From an uncultured Oscillospiraceae bacterium (GTDB taxonomy: Bacteria; Bacillota; Clostridia; Oscillospirales; Oscillospiraceae), in NCBI GenBank assembly GCA_947628265.1, contig CANQZF010000022.1, positions 1 through 13,815 on the forward strand: DNA of 13,815 nucleotides, in the 5' to 3' direction. The position numbers were made by a program, and so were the translations under genes. Shown piece by piece: positions 5,462 through 11,654 of this stretch (position 1 is the first letter of the stretch; every line of letters starts with the position of its first letter). A model generated the notes under the pieces. That model worked only from the letters and a program-made list of their open reading frames with translations, did no database searches and was not told the origin of the DNA.

Positions 5462-5640
5462 TAATTTTCGCGGCGACATGCGCGTCGCGAAAATTACCTT
5501 TTGTCACGCAAGTGTACGCCCTCCGGGCGTGCGCGCAGCGTGACAGCAGAAAAAAATTCTCGAATTCCGCAGAATTCGAGAATTTTTTTCGTACGCATCC
5601 CCTTAATGAGAAAAGGCCCCAACGGGGCCTTTTCTCATTA
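5462..5640 (+). repeat. Structured intergenic element, copy B (candidate ncRNA)
   Basis: Same architecture as copy A. H1: 5462-5475 with 5483-5496 (14 bp, one G-U on plus). H2: outer GTCACGC/GCGTGAC (5503-5509, 5538-5544), loop AAGTGT / GCGCGCA, inner ACGCCC/GGGCGT (5516-5521, 5525-5530). H3: 5550-5567 with 5572-5589, 18 bp perfect. H4: 5604-5620 with 5624-5640, 17 bp perfect. Compared with A, stem differences are compensated (for example G-C to A-T and C-G to G-C in H2), and the linkers CCTTTTGTC, AGCAG and ACGCATCCCCTT are the same. GTGTAC (5512-5517) can pair with GTACGC (5591-5596), the counterpart of the long-range pairing in A. It fills the gap between tRNA-Arg and the NYN promoter. Confidence 0.7.
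5604..5640 (-). terminator. Hairpin after tRNA-Arg, possible terminator (H4 of element B)
   Basis: A perfect 17-bp stem with a 3-nt loop lies 4 nt beyond the CCA end of tRNA-Arg. On the minus strand the 3' arm contains CCTTTTCTC. Its position and T-rich arm fit a tRNA terminator, while the shared AAAGGCC/GGCCTTT core also appears in H4 of element A. Confidence 0.5.
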
Positions 5641-5644
5641 CGCG

Positions 5645-5721
5645 TGGTACGCCTGAAGGGACTCGAACCCCCGATCTCACGGTTCGTAGCCGCGCACTCT
5701 ATCCAGCTGAGCTACAGGCGC
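5645..5721 (-). tRNA. tRNA-Arg, anticodon ACG
   Basis: 77 nt on the minus strand. Acceptor GCGCCTG pairs with CAGGCGT (G1-U72 wobble). The D-arm is GCTC/GAGT. The anticodon stem CGCGG/CCGTG encloses CTACGAA, anticodon ACG (A34 expected to be edited to inosine to read CGN codons). The T-arm GGGGG-TTCGAGT-CCCTT is complete, and the CCA end is encoded. A strong promoter lies upstream and a hairpin directly downstream. Confidence 0.95.
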
Positions 5722-5748
5722 GTATGCGCTCTTTTAAAGCGCCCTACT

Positions 5749-5777
5749 ATAATAGCATCGGAGCTGAGAAAATGCAA
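5749..5777 (-). promoter_or_regulatory. Promoter of tRNA-Arg
   Basis: On the minus strand TTGCAT (5772-5777), 17 bp, TATTAT (5749-5754), with TGC giving an extended -10. The leader before the mature tRNA contains a small inverted repeat (GCGCT 5726-5730 / AGCGC 5738-5742). Confidence 0.75.
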
Positions 5778-5827
5778 GAGTTATTTTTGGATTTTCACCG
5801 AAAATTTTAAAAGACCCAAAAAAAGTG

Positions 5828-5856
5828 TTGACAAGGCGGCGGGCATGGGGTAAAAT
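5828..5856 (+). promoter_or_regulatory. Promoter of tRNA-Val
   Basis: Consensus TTGACA (5828-5833), exactly 17 bp, TAAAAT (5851-5856), 13 bp before the first base of tRNA-Val. It is divergent from the tRNA-Arg promoter, with about 50 bp between the two -35 boxes. Confidence 0.85.
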
Positions 5857-5869
5857 AAAGGACGCTGAC

Positions 5870-5946
5870 GGACGATTAGCTCAGCTGGTATGAGCATCCG
5901 CTTGACGTGCGGAGGGTCACAGGTTCAAGTCCTGTATCGTCCACCA
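5870..5946 (+). tRNA. tRNA-Val, anticodon GAC
   Basis: 77 nt. Acceptor GGACGAT pairs with ATCGTCC. The D-arm is GCTC/GAGC. The anticodon stem TCCGC/GCGGA encloses TTGACGT, anticodon GAC, reading GUC and GUU. The T-arm is ACAGG-TTCAAGT-CCTGT, and CCA is encoded. Its own promoter and terminator flank it, so it is a single-gene transcription unit. Confidence 0.95.
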
Positions 5947-5983
5947 AATAAAGCCTCGTCCGACGACGAGGTTTTATTTTTTT
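5947..5983 (+). terminator. Rho-independent terminator of tRNA-Val
   Basis: CCTCGTC (5954-5960), loop CGAC, GACGAGG (5965-5971), followed by TTTTATTTTTTT. The stem can extend outward through AATAAAG/TTTTATT. It begins directly after the tRNA CCA. Confidence 0.9.
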
Positions 5984-6008
5984 GCTTTTTGGAAAGGAGG
6001 AGTCCCGC

Positions 6009-7826
6009 ATGAAGGAGGAGCCCGGAAAGCGCCGGAAAAAATGGGGGCTTGCCGCCGCCGCTGCCGCTATTGCCGTGACTCTGGGGATCTTCGCGGTGAT
6101 GGCGCTGATGACCCTGCCCAGCGCCGACGACTTCTGGTACAGATATTTTCTGGACGGGGGTCTGAGGAACTACCTCTCCATTATGAAGTCCCACTACTTA
6201 TATTTCAACGGGCGCGTGCTTGTCCATGTGGTGGACCATATCGTCCTGCACCTGGGCAACTGGTGCTTCGCGGCGGTGGGGATCCTGCTCCTCTGCTTCA
6301 TCCCCGTGGCGCTGAACGCCGCCTCCGGGCGGGAGAGGGGGCTTATCCCCTGGACCATGGCGCTATTTCTCCCCACAGTGCTGTCCCTGCCCAGGAGCGT
6401 TTTGAACCAGGGAATTCTCTGGATCTCCGCCTTTTTCAACTACGTGCTGCCCACCGCCATGCTGACGGGGCAGGTGCTCCTGTTCGAGCTCCTTCAAAAA
6501 CGGCGCGACAGGGGCGGCCTCCTTCTGGGGGCGGCGTGTGTCCTGTGGTCCACGCTCTGCGGGGCCACCACGGAGCAGTCGGGCTTCGCGGCGGTGCTCC
6601 TGGCGGCGTATTTCCTCTTAAAGGCCCTTATCGTGAAGCGGGACCGGGCCGCCTCGGCCCTGTCCCTCCTCGGAAGCGCCGCAGGGCTCCTCACCATCTT
6701 CGCCTCTCCCGCCACCAGGACGCGGATGAGGAGCGGCGCGAGCCTGGGGAGCCTCCGGGAGATCGTCTCCACGATGTATGAAAACATGGGCCCCTGCGCC
6801 AAGGAGCTGTGTACCTCCTGGCTGGCCCCCGTGGCGCTGGCGGCGTTTTTCGCGCTGGCCGGCGCCGCCGCCCGCCGGAGGACGGGGAAGCGCTGGCCGC
6901 TGTTCCTCTCCCTGCTCCCCGCCGCAGCCTCCATCGCGGCGGCCTTTTGCCCCGACGGGGTGCGGACGGCGCTTTTCGTGGCGCTGTGCTTCGCCGCCGC
7001 CGCTGCGGCGGGGACGCTGATGGCGCTGGGGGAGGAGGCAGCGGGGAGCCTTGTCATGGCGGGGCTCTCCACCTTCGCCGTGATCCTGGTCACCGACAGC
7101 GTGGGCGGGCGGACGCTGGTGCCGTTCCTTTTGACCCTTTCCGCCGCCGACGCGGTGCTGCTGTCCTCCCACGTCCGGGACATGCGGGGGGCCTGGAGCT
7201 GCGCGGCCCCCACGGCCCTTCTCCTTCTGGGGATCATGGCCGCCGTCCCCTTCATCGGCGGTCTGCGCTACAATCTGACGGTGGACCGGGAGAACCGGGA
7301 GAACACCCTGGCCGCCCGGGAGACGGGGGTACTGAACTACTGCCTGGATTACGATATGGACTACACCTGCCTCAAGCTCCAGACGGACTTCATGACGGAT
7401 TACCTGGCGGGGGAGGGCCTGCCCGCCGACACGGAGGTCCGCTATTTCAGCCGTCTGCGCCCGCAGGTGGAGATCGACGGCGAGATCCAGTATCCCGCTT
7501 ATGTGACGGAGGAGGGGGAGACCCTCTTCTGGATCCGCCTGGTGGAGCCCCTGGGCGGACAGGTGCAGACCCGGCCGGGGGAGGAGTGGTGCCTCACCGT
7601 GGTCCTGCCCTGGGCGCAATGCGACATCGACACCGACGGCAGGAAGGGCACCGTCGCCACCTTCACCCGCACCGACATCCCCGGCGTGCCGCCCCTGACC
7701 GGCACCCGCTTCTCCCTGGAGTCCCGGACCTGGTTCCCCTTGGAGGCGTACACGGACATCATGGGCTTTAAGGTCACCTATGACGCCCAGCGTAACACCT
7801 ACATCTTCTCCGCCCCGGAGGAGTAA
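6009..7826 (+). CDS. Polytopic membrane protein, DUF6056/GT-C-like, with C-terminal stalk-like domain
   Basis: 605 residues from the ATG at 6009, which has AAAGGAGGAG upstream; an in-frame TTG at 5982 lies in the tRNA-Val terminator and is rejected. A basic N-terminus and first helix (about 12-34) lead to an outside loop with SADDFWYR (D40, D41), the acidic pair found after helix 1 in GT-C glycosyltransferases and DUF6056-type proteins. NGRVLVH (67-73) and NQGILW..FFNYVLP (133-148) also fit that group. Roughly ten further helices follow to residue 418. Residues 420-605 are soluble and end with a segment (TWFPLEAYTDIMGFKVTYD, 574-592) resembling the copper-amine-oxidase-N/stalk repeat. Expected role: transferring or modifying sugars on a surface polymer, from lipid-linked donors. 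The role is inferred from the fold pattern only. It shares the locus with a convergent MBOAT-DHHW pair. Confidence 0.75.
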   Translation: MKEEPGKRRKKWGLAAAAAAIAVTLGIFAVMALMTLPSADDFWYRYFLDGGLRNYLSIMKSHYLYFNGRVLVHVVDHIVLHLGNWCFAAVGILLLCFIPVALNAASGRERGLIPWTMALFLPTVLSLPRSVLNQGILWISAFFNYVLPTAMLTGQVLLFELLQKRRDRGGLLLGAACVLWSTLCGATTEQSGFAAVLLAAYFLLKALIVKRDRAASALSLLGSAAGLLTIFASPATRTRMRSGASLGSLREIVSTMYENMGPCAKELCTSWLAPVALAAFFALAGAAARRRTGKRWPLFLSLLPAAASIAAAFCPDGVRTALFVALCFAAAAAAGTLMALGEEAAGSLVMAGLSTFAVILVTDSVGGRTLVPFLLTLSAADAVLLSSHVRDMRGAWSCAAPTALLLLGIMAAVPFIGGLRYNLTVDRENRENTLAARETGVLNYCLDYDMDYTCLKLQTDFMTDYLAGEGLPADTEVRYFSRLRPQVEIDGEIQYPAYVTEEGETLFWIRLVEPLGGQVQTRPGEEWCLTVVLPWAQCDIDTDGRKGTVATFTRTDIPGVPPLTGTRFSLESRTWFPLEAYTDIMGFKVTYDAQRNTYIFSAPEE

Positions 7827-7840
7827 TGAATTTTCCATAT

Positions 7841-7876
7841 AAAATCCCCCTCTCCATGCGGAGAGGGGGATTTTTC
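7841..7876. terminator. Bidirectional terminator between convergent genes
   Basis: AAAATCCCCCTCTCC (7841-7855), loop ATGC, GGAGAGGGGGATTTTT (7860-7875). It has T-runs on both strands and lies between the convergent membrane-protein gene and the DHHW gene. Confidence 0.9.
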
Positions 7877-7891
7877 ATTATACGGTCACTG

Positions 7892-9283
7892 TCAGGAGAG
7901 AAGTTTGTTTATGCGGTCAATGGACCAGCTGTTGGTAACATTGTTCATATTGAAGCAGAAGATCACATCGTCGATGCCCTTTTCCGCCACGAAAGCGGAG
8001 AGAGAATCATTGTACATCCGGAAATCGATCCAATAGATATACTCGTAGTGGTCGATGAGGAAGGGGATGAAGGCGTTGCCGAAGGAGTCCTTTAACACAA
8101 CTACGGAGCTGCCGTCGGTAATTTGGGGGTTGTGGGCGTAGGCGTAGGGTTCATCGGAGCCGGAGAAGCAGTAGTACTTGCTGCCGGGGTCATAGCTGTT
8201 GACATCCATGATGATGTTCCAGGCGATCACCTGGCCATCCGTCTGTGTGAACATCATACTGTTGGTGCCCATGGGGTAGTAGGCCGTCACCGTGTCCGGA
8301 TTGGCTTTCATGGCGGAGGAGCGGGCATCGGAGTAAAAGGAACCTAAAAACCCCGGAGAGATCATGGTCTTGAACTGGTCCAGGGCGTGGGCCTCCACGC
8401 CCTTGGATTTGCAGAATTCCTGGTAGGCGTAGTACGCACCCAGGGCCGTCCAGTGGTGGTCGGTGCGGAAGTAGATATACTCGGAACTATGAGCCTTCAT
8501 GTTGTCGAAGATGTTCAGAGCATGGACGCCGGGGTCCATCAGGCTGTTGATATACTCGATGGCCTTCCGCTGATCGCTGATGCCCAGACTCGATTGGGTG
8601 GAGGTGTCCAGAAGAATTCCGGAACCCAAGGGGATGGCAAGGGAATAGACGTTTACATTATCACCCAGGATTTGGTGGGCGCGGTTTATGGCAGTGGCGT
8701 AACTCTCTGCGGAGGAGCGGTTGAAGTAGTAGAGCTCATAGGCGGTGTCGCCGGAGACGAAGAGCGGGCCCATAATCTCCCCCGTGACGGGGGCGTCCGT
8801 GGGGGCCTCGGTGGGGGCCTCGGTAGGCGCGTCCGTGGGCGCTTCGGTGGGGGGCTCCGTCACATCGTGGGAGTCGCCCTGCGTGGGCGTGTCGGAGGGG
8901 CCCTCCGTGGGGCCCTCCGTGGGCCCGTCGGTGGGGTCGCCCTTGTTGGGGACGTCGGGGATGTCGTCCCCCTTGTTGCCGGCGCCGCCGTTGACGATCT
9001 GCTGGGAGCGGTCGCCGTAGAGGGCCTGGAGCCGGTAGGAGCCGCTGATGAACTGCTCCCGCAGGGGGTAGGTGTCGGCGTACCACTTGTCCACACCGCT
9101 GGCAAAGCTCCCGTCCAGCACGCCGGAGAGGGTGAGCTTGGGGAATTTCGTGAGCTCCCGCTTCTCGATGACGGATGTCTCCGGCCGCGCGAACCACATG
9201 GCCCCGATGACCGCCAAAATCCCCAGAGCCGTGAAGAAGAGGGCGTTTTTGATTTTATAGATGGTCCTGAATATCTTTTTCAT
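7892..9283 (-). CDS. DHHW-family extracytoplasmic protein (AlgJ/AlgX-like acyltransferase partner)
   Basis: 463 residues from ATG 9283, which lies 14 nt after the MBOAT stop with GGGGTGG about 5 nt upstream; an in-frame TTG overlapping that stop is less likely. One N-terminal transmembrane segment (13-31) precedes the family's N-terminal pattern (VIEKRELTKFPKLT, then YADTYPLREQF). A low-complexity Pro/Thr/acidic linker of PTEAP, PTDAP and PTEGP units (about 116-166) leads into the catalytic-like domain, with TDHHW (274-278) and LKDSFGNAF (397-405, Ser400). The Asp-His and Ser motifs match the SGNH-type arrangement in AlgJ/AlgX, which accept acyl groups from the MBOAT partner and pass them to a polysaccharide outside the membrane. 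The neighbouring AlgI homologue fits that scheme. The acceptor polymer is unknown. Confidence 0.87.
   Translation of the reverse strand: MKKIFRTIYKIKNALFFTALGILAVIGAMWFARPETSVIEKRELTKFPKLTLSGVLDGSFASGVDKWYADTYPLREQFISGSYRLQALYGDRSQQIVNGGAGNKGDDIPDVPNKGDPTDGPTEGPTEGPSDTPTQGDSHDVTEPPTEAPTDAPTEAPTEAPTDAPVTGEIMGPLFVSGDTAYELYYFNRSSAESYATAINRAHQILGDNVNVYSLAIPLGSGILLDTSTQSSLGISDQRKAIEYINSLMDPGVHALNIFDNMKAHSSEYIYFRTDHHWTALGAYYAYQEFCKSKGVEAHALDQFKTMISPGFLGSFYSDARSSAMKANPDTVTAYYPMGTNSMMFTQTDGQVIAWNIIMDVNSYDPGSKYYCFSGSDEPYAYAHNPQITDGSSVVVLKDSFGNAFIPFLIDHYEYIYWIDFRMYNDSLSAFVAEKGIDDVIFCFNMNNVTNSWSIDRINKLLS
8786..8938 (-). repeat. Degenerate 15-bp coding repeats (PTEAP linker)
   Basis: Within the DHHW gene, about 50 codons encode imperfect five-residue units: PTEGP, PTEAP, PTDAP, interrupted by a DSHDVTEP stretch. 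The matching DNA is a run of related 15-bp units (gtgggggcctcg-type on the plus strand). Such tracts are slippage-prone in multiples of 15 bp, which would change linker length without breaking the frame. Confidence 0.75.
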
Positions 9284-9297
9284 CCTTGCCACCCCGC

Positions 9298-10728
9298 TCA
9301 AAAGATCCAGTAGATGAAGGGGTTATAGACGTCGCCGGTGAGGCATACGGCGGAGAGCACCAACAAAAGCACCGGGTGGACGATCTCGATGACGGAGTAG
9401 AGCCCCAGGGCCGCGCCGCTCTTTGCCGAGGCGTCCTTCAGCCAGAGCTTCAAATTGGCGCAGACCGGCGTGCACGCCACCACGGACACCAGCAGCAACG
9501 CCCAGTTGGACTTGAAGGTCATGGCCGCCACGGCGTTGGTCATGGGATTGCCGTTGCCGCCGAAGAGGCCCTTCACCACCGTCCACAGGGCCGTCAGGTC
9601 CTCAAACCGGAAAATGACCCAGCAGAAGAAGACGATGAGCAGCACCCCCAGGTACCGGATGACGCCGGGGATCTTCTTAAGGCCGTCCCCCAGCACGAAT
9701 TTTTCGACGACCAGGAAGACGAAGAAGTACATCCCCCAGAGCACGTAATTCCAGGAGGCCCCGTGCCACAGGCCCGTCAGGGACCACACCACGAAGAGGT
9801 TGAAGATCTGCCGCCCCGTGCCGCAGCGGTTGCCCCCCAGAGGGATGTACACGTAATCCCGGAAGAAGCTGCTCAGGGTGATGTGCCAGCGCCGCCAGAA
9901 CTCCGTGACGGAGGTGGAGGTGTAGGGGTAGTCGAAGTTCTCCCGGTAGTGGAGCCCGCACATGAGCCCCATGCCCAACGCCATGTCGGAGTAGGCGGAG
10001 AAGTCGAGGTAGATCTGGAGCATATACGCCAAACCGGAGAGCCACAGCCCCGCCGCCGGCTGGAGGGCCAGGGCCGCCGCGTCCGTCTTGAAAAAGGCGT
10101 CGGCTACCACGGCGCAGGAGTTGGCCAAGATCGCCTTTTTCGCCAGACCCACGGTGAAGCGGCTGACGCCCCGGGAGATCATGGCCGGGGTGGTGTGGCG
10201 CTCCCTAAGCTCGTCCATCACGTCGCCGTAGCGCACGATGGGGCCCGCCACGCACTGGTGGAAGAGGCTGGCGTATAAAAGCAGCATCCAGAAGCTCCGC
10301 TGGGCCGGGACCTTTTTGCGGTAGACGTCCACCACGTAGGAGATGAGCTGGAAGGTGTAAAAGGAGATGCCCAGGGGCAGGACGATGTTGGGGACCACCT
10401 TGGGGAACCCGGTGAGGTGCTGAAGGTTCTCAAAGACGAACCCGGCGTATTTGAAGACGCCCAGCACCAGGAGCACTATCGTCAGGCACAATATGAGCAG
10501 CCGCCGGCGGGCCTTCCCGTCGTAAAGCTCCAGAAGCACCCCGAAAAACCAGCACACAGCCACGTCGAAGAGCATAATGGCCACAAAGCTCAACCCCGCC
10601 CAGCTGTAGAAGATCAGGGACGAGATGAGAAGACAGATATTTTTGGCCTTCATGCTTTTACACAGGCTGTGTACCAGGATATTTATGGCAAAAAAGGCGA
10701 AGACGAACACCATGCTTGAAAAGACCAT
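9298..10728 (-). CDS. MBOAT-family O-acyltransferase, AlgI type
   Basis: 476 residues with about ten or more hydrophobic segments. Family landmarks are GISFYTFQLISYVVDVYR (120-137), DFSAYSDMALG (242-252), EFWRRWHITLSSFFRDYVYIPLGG (276-299; H282) and SLTGLWHGASWNYVLWG (316-332), where H322 is the MBOAT active-site histidine. AlgI-type proteins carry an acyl group, usually acetyl, across the membrane to a partner such as AlgJ/AlgX or DHHW, which modifies an exported polysaccharide. The DHHW gene follows 14 nt after the stop and forms the pair. The ATG at 10728 has AAGGT 7-8 nt upstream and a promoter about 60 bp further up. No alginate or other polymer synthase is in the window, so the target glycan must be made elsewhere. 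Confidence 0.93.
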   Translation of the reverse strand: MVFSSMVFVFAFFAINILVHSLCKSMKAKNICLLISSLIFYSWAGLSFVAIMLFDVAVCWFFGVLLELYDGKARRRLLILCLTIVLLVLGVFKYAGFVFENLQHLTGFPKVVPNIVLPLGISFYTFQLISYVVDVYRKKVPAQRSFWMLLLYASLFHQCVAGPIVRYGDVMDELRERHTTPAMISRGVSRFTVGLAKKAILANSCAVVADAFFKTDAAALALQPAAGLWLSGLAYMLQIYLDFSAYSDMALGMGLMCGLHYRENFDYPYTSTSVTEFWRRWHITLSSFFRDYVYIPLGGNRCGTGRQIFNLFVVWSLTGLWHGASWNYVLWGMYFFVFLVVEKFVLGDGLKKIPGVIRYLGVLLIVFFCWVIFRFEDLTALWTVVKGLFGGNGNPMTNAVAAMTFKSNWALLLVSVVACTPVCANLKLWLKDASAKSGAALGLYSVIEIVHPVLLLVLSAVCLTGDVYNPFIYWIF

Positions 10729-10786
10729 AGGACTACCTTCTATTTTAAGCCGGAGAGGGCGTTATTTCCCAAATAGGTTTACCATA

Positions 10787-10814
10787 ATAATAGTACAATT
10801 AAAAAATTTTGCAA
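10787..10814 (-). promoter_or_regulatory. Promoter of MBOAT-DHHW operon
   Basis: On the minus strand TTGCAA (10809-10814), 16 bp, TATTAT (10787-10792), in a strongly A/T-rich stretch that contrasts with the GC-rich surroundings. It leaves an untranslated leader of roughly 50 nt. Confidence 0.7.
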
Positions 10815-10824
10815 GGGCTTTTGA

Positions 10825-11058
10825 GACAAAAAAAGAAATTTGTCGATTTGTCCAAGCGGCTCTTTCGATGGAATTATTTTCCCATGGAATTGGGAGAATA
10901 TGCAAAAGGTTTTCCCGAAATAAAAACGCCTTCCCGCCCTGTTTTCCCTCCGCCCGGAGCCCAAAAACGCCCGCCCATGCTTTTTGGCACTTTGCCCTGC
11001 CGCCCCCGCCGGCCATGGGAGGGAAGGGACTCCGGTTTGAACGGTTCCCCGGATAAAA
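10825..11058. other. Intergenic stretch with small repeats, no gene
   Basis: This lies between the MBOAT promoter and the pgsA terminator. It holds a tandem ATTTGTC-G-ATTTGTC (10838-10852) with an inverted GACAAA at 10825-10830 directly upstream of the -35 box, and a direct repeat ATGGAATT (10868-10875, 10884-10891). The rest is GC-rich without a credible start or ribosome site. Frames crossing it look like unconstrained translation. Confidence 0.6.
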
Positions 11059-11099
11059 GAAAAAGCCCGAAGGAGCGCTTCGCTCCTTCGGGCTTTTTC
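11059..11099. terminator. Terminator of recA-recX-rimO-pgsA operon
   Basis: GAAAAAGCCCGAAGGAGCG (11059-11077), loop CTT, then the perfect complement to 11099: a 19-bp stem with A/T runs at both feet, so it can act in both directions. It lies 9 bp after the pgsA stop. Confidence 0.93.
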
Positions 11100-11107
11100 A
11101 GGGGGCG

Positions 11108-11650
11108 TCAAAGGGCCTCTTTCAGGAGGACGGAGCCGTTTTTGGCGAAATATTCTACGCCGGAGACCACGGTGGTGACTAAAATCACGATCCACATGAG
11201 CATATTCACGGTGAAGGAGCCGAAGATGGTGAGGCCCGCCACCTCAGGGACCATCATGACGCAAAGGCCCACCATGGTGCAGGCGGTCTTGATCTTCCCG
11301 CTCCAGCCGGCGGCCATGACCACGCCGTTGGAGGCCGCCACCATCCGAAGGCCGGAGACGGCCAGCTCCCGGGCGATGACCACCATGCACACCCAGGAGG
11401 GCATGGTCCCCTGCTCCACGAAAATGACCATGGCGGAGAGGACCAGGAGCTTGTCCGCCAGGGGGTCCATGAATTTTCCGAAGTTGGTGACGAGGCCTTT
11501 CGCACGGGCAATCTTCCCGTCCACAAAGTCCGTCAGGGATGCGAAGATGAAGATCCCCAGGGCCACCCAGCGGCTCCCCAGCAAGAGCACCGCCATAAAG
11601 ACGGGCACGAGGATCATTCTCAAAACCGTCAGTTTATTTGGTAAATTCAT
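11108..11650 (-). CDS. pgsA: CDP-diacylglycerol--glycerol-3-phosphate 3-phosphatidyltransferase
   Basis: Makes phosphatidylglycerol phosphate from CDP-diacylglycerol and glycerol-3-phosphate in the cytoplasmic membrane, the first committed step to phosphatidylglycerol and cardiolipin. 180 residues, the usual size. The CDP-alcohol phosphatidyltransferase motif is complete: D41, D44, G45, A48, R49, G58, D62, D66, in DFVDGKIAR...GKFMDPLADK. Several hydrophobic segments follow. The ATG at 11650 (MNLPNKLTVLR) is chosen because AAAGGA lies 9 nt upstream; a GTG at 11668 would overlap rimO and has no good site. The start is 4 nt after the rimO stop, so it is translated as part of the recA-recX-rimO-pgsA operon and ended by the strong terminator at 11059-11099. 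Confidence 0.95.
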   Translation of the reverse strand: MNLPNKLTVLRMILVPVFMAVLLLGSRWVALGIFIFASLTDFVDGKIARAKGLVTNFGKFMDPLADKLLVLSAMVIFVEQGTMPSWVCMVVIARELAVSGLRMVAASNGVVMAAGWSGKIKTACTMVGLCVMMVPEVAGLTIFGSFTVNMLMWIVILVTTVVSGVEYFAKNGSVLLKEAL

Positions 11651-11654
11651 ACGC

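Noticed and set aside
5982..6008. In-frame TTG start giving 9 more residues to the large membrane protein
   Set aside because: This stretch holds the tRNA-Val terminator T-run and the ribosome site; AAAGGAGGAG positions the ATG at 6009.
8786..8938. Possible CRISPR or tandem-repeat array
   Set aside because: The units are about 15 bp, degenerate and without spacers, and they encode the PTEAP/PTDAP linker in frame with the DHHW gene.
8390..10278. Long plus-strand open frames opposite the DHHW and MBOAT genes (up to 330 residues)
   Set aside because: They are antisense to genes with clear family motifs, give Gly/Val/Arg/His-rich low-complexity proteins, and lack ribosome sites; they follow from high GC content.
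5870..10728. Integrative element using the tRNA-Val 3' end as attachment site
   Set aside because: I found no second copy of the tRNA 3' end, no integrase and no other mobility gene; the surface-gene block may be accessory, but there is no sign of site-specific insertion.
10729..10786. Riboswitch in the MBOAT leader
   Set aside because: The leader is only about 50 nt, with no recognisable aptamer or terminator/antiterminator pair.
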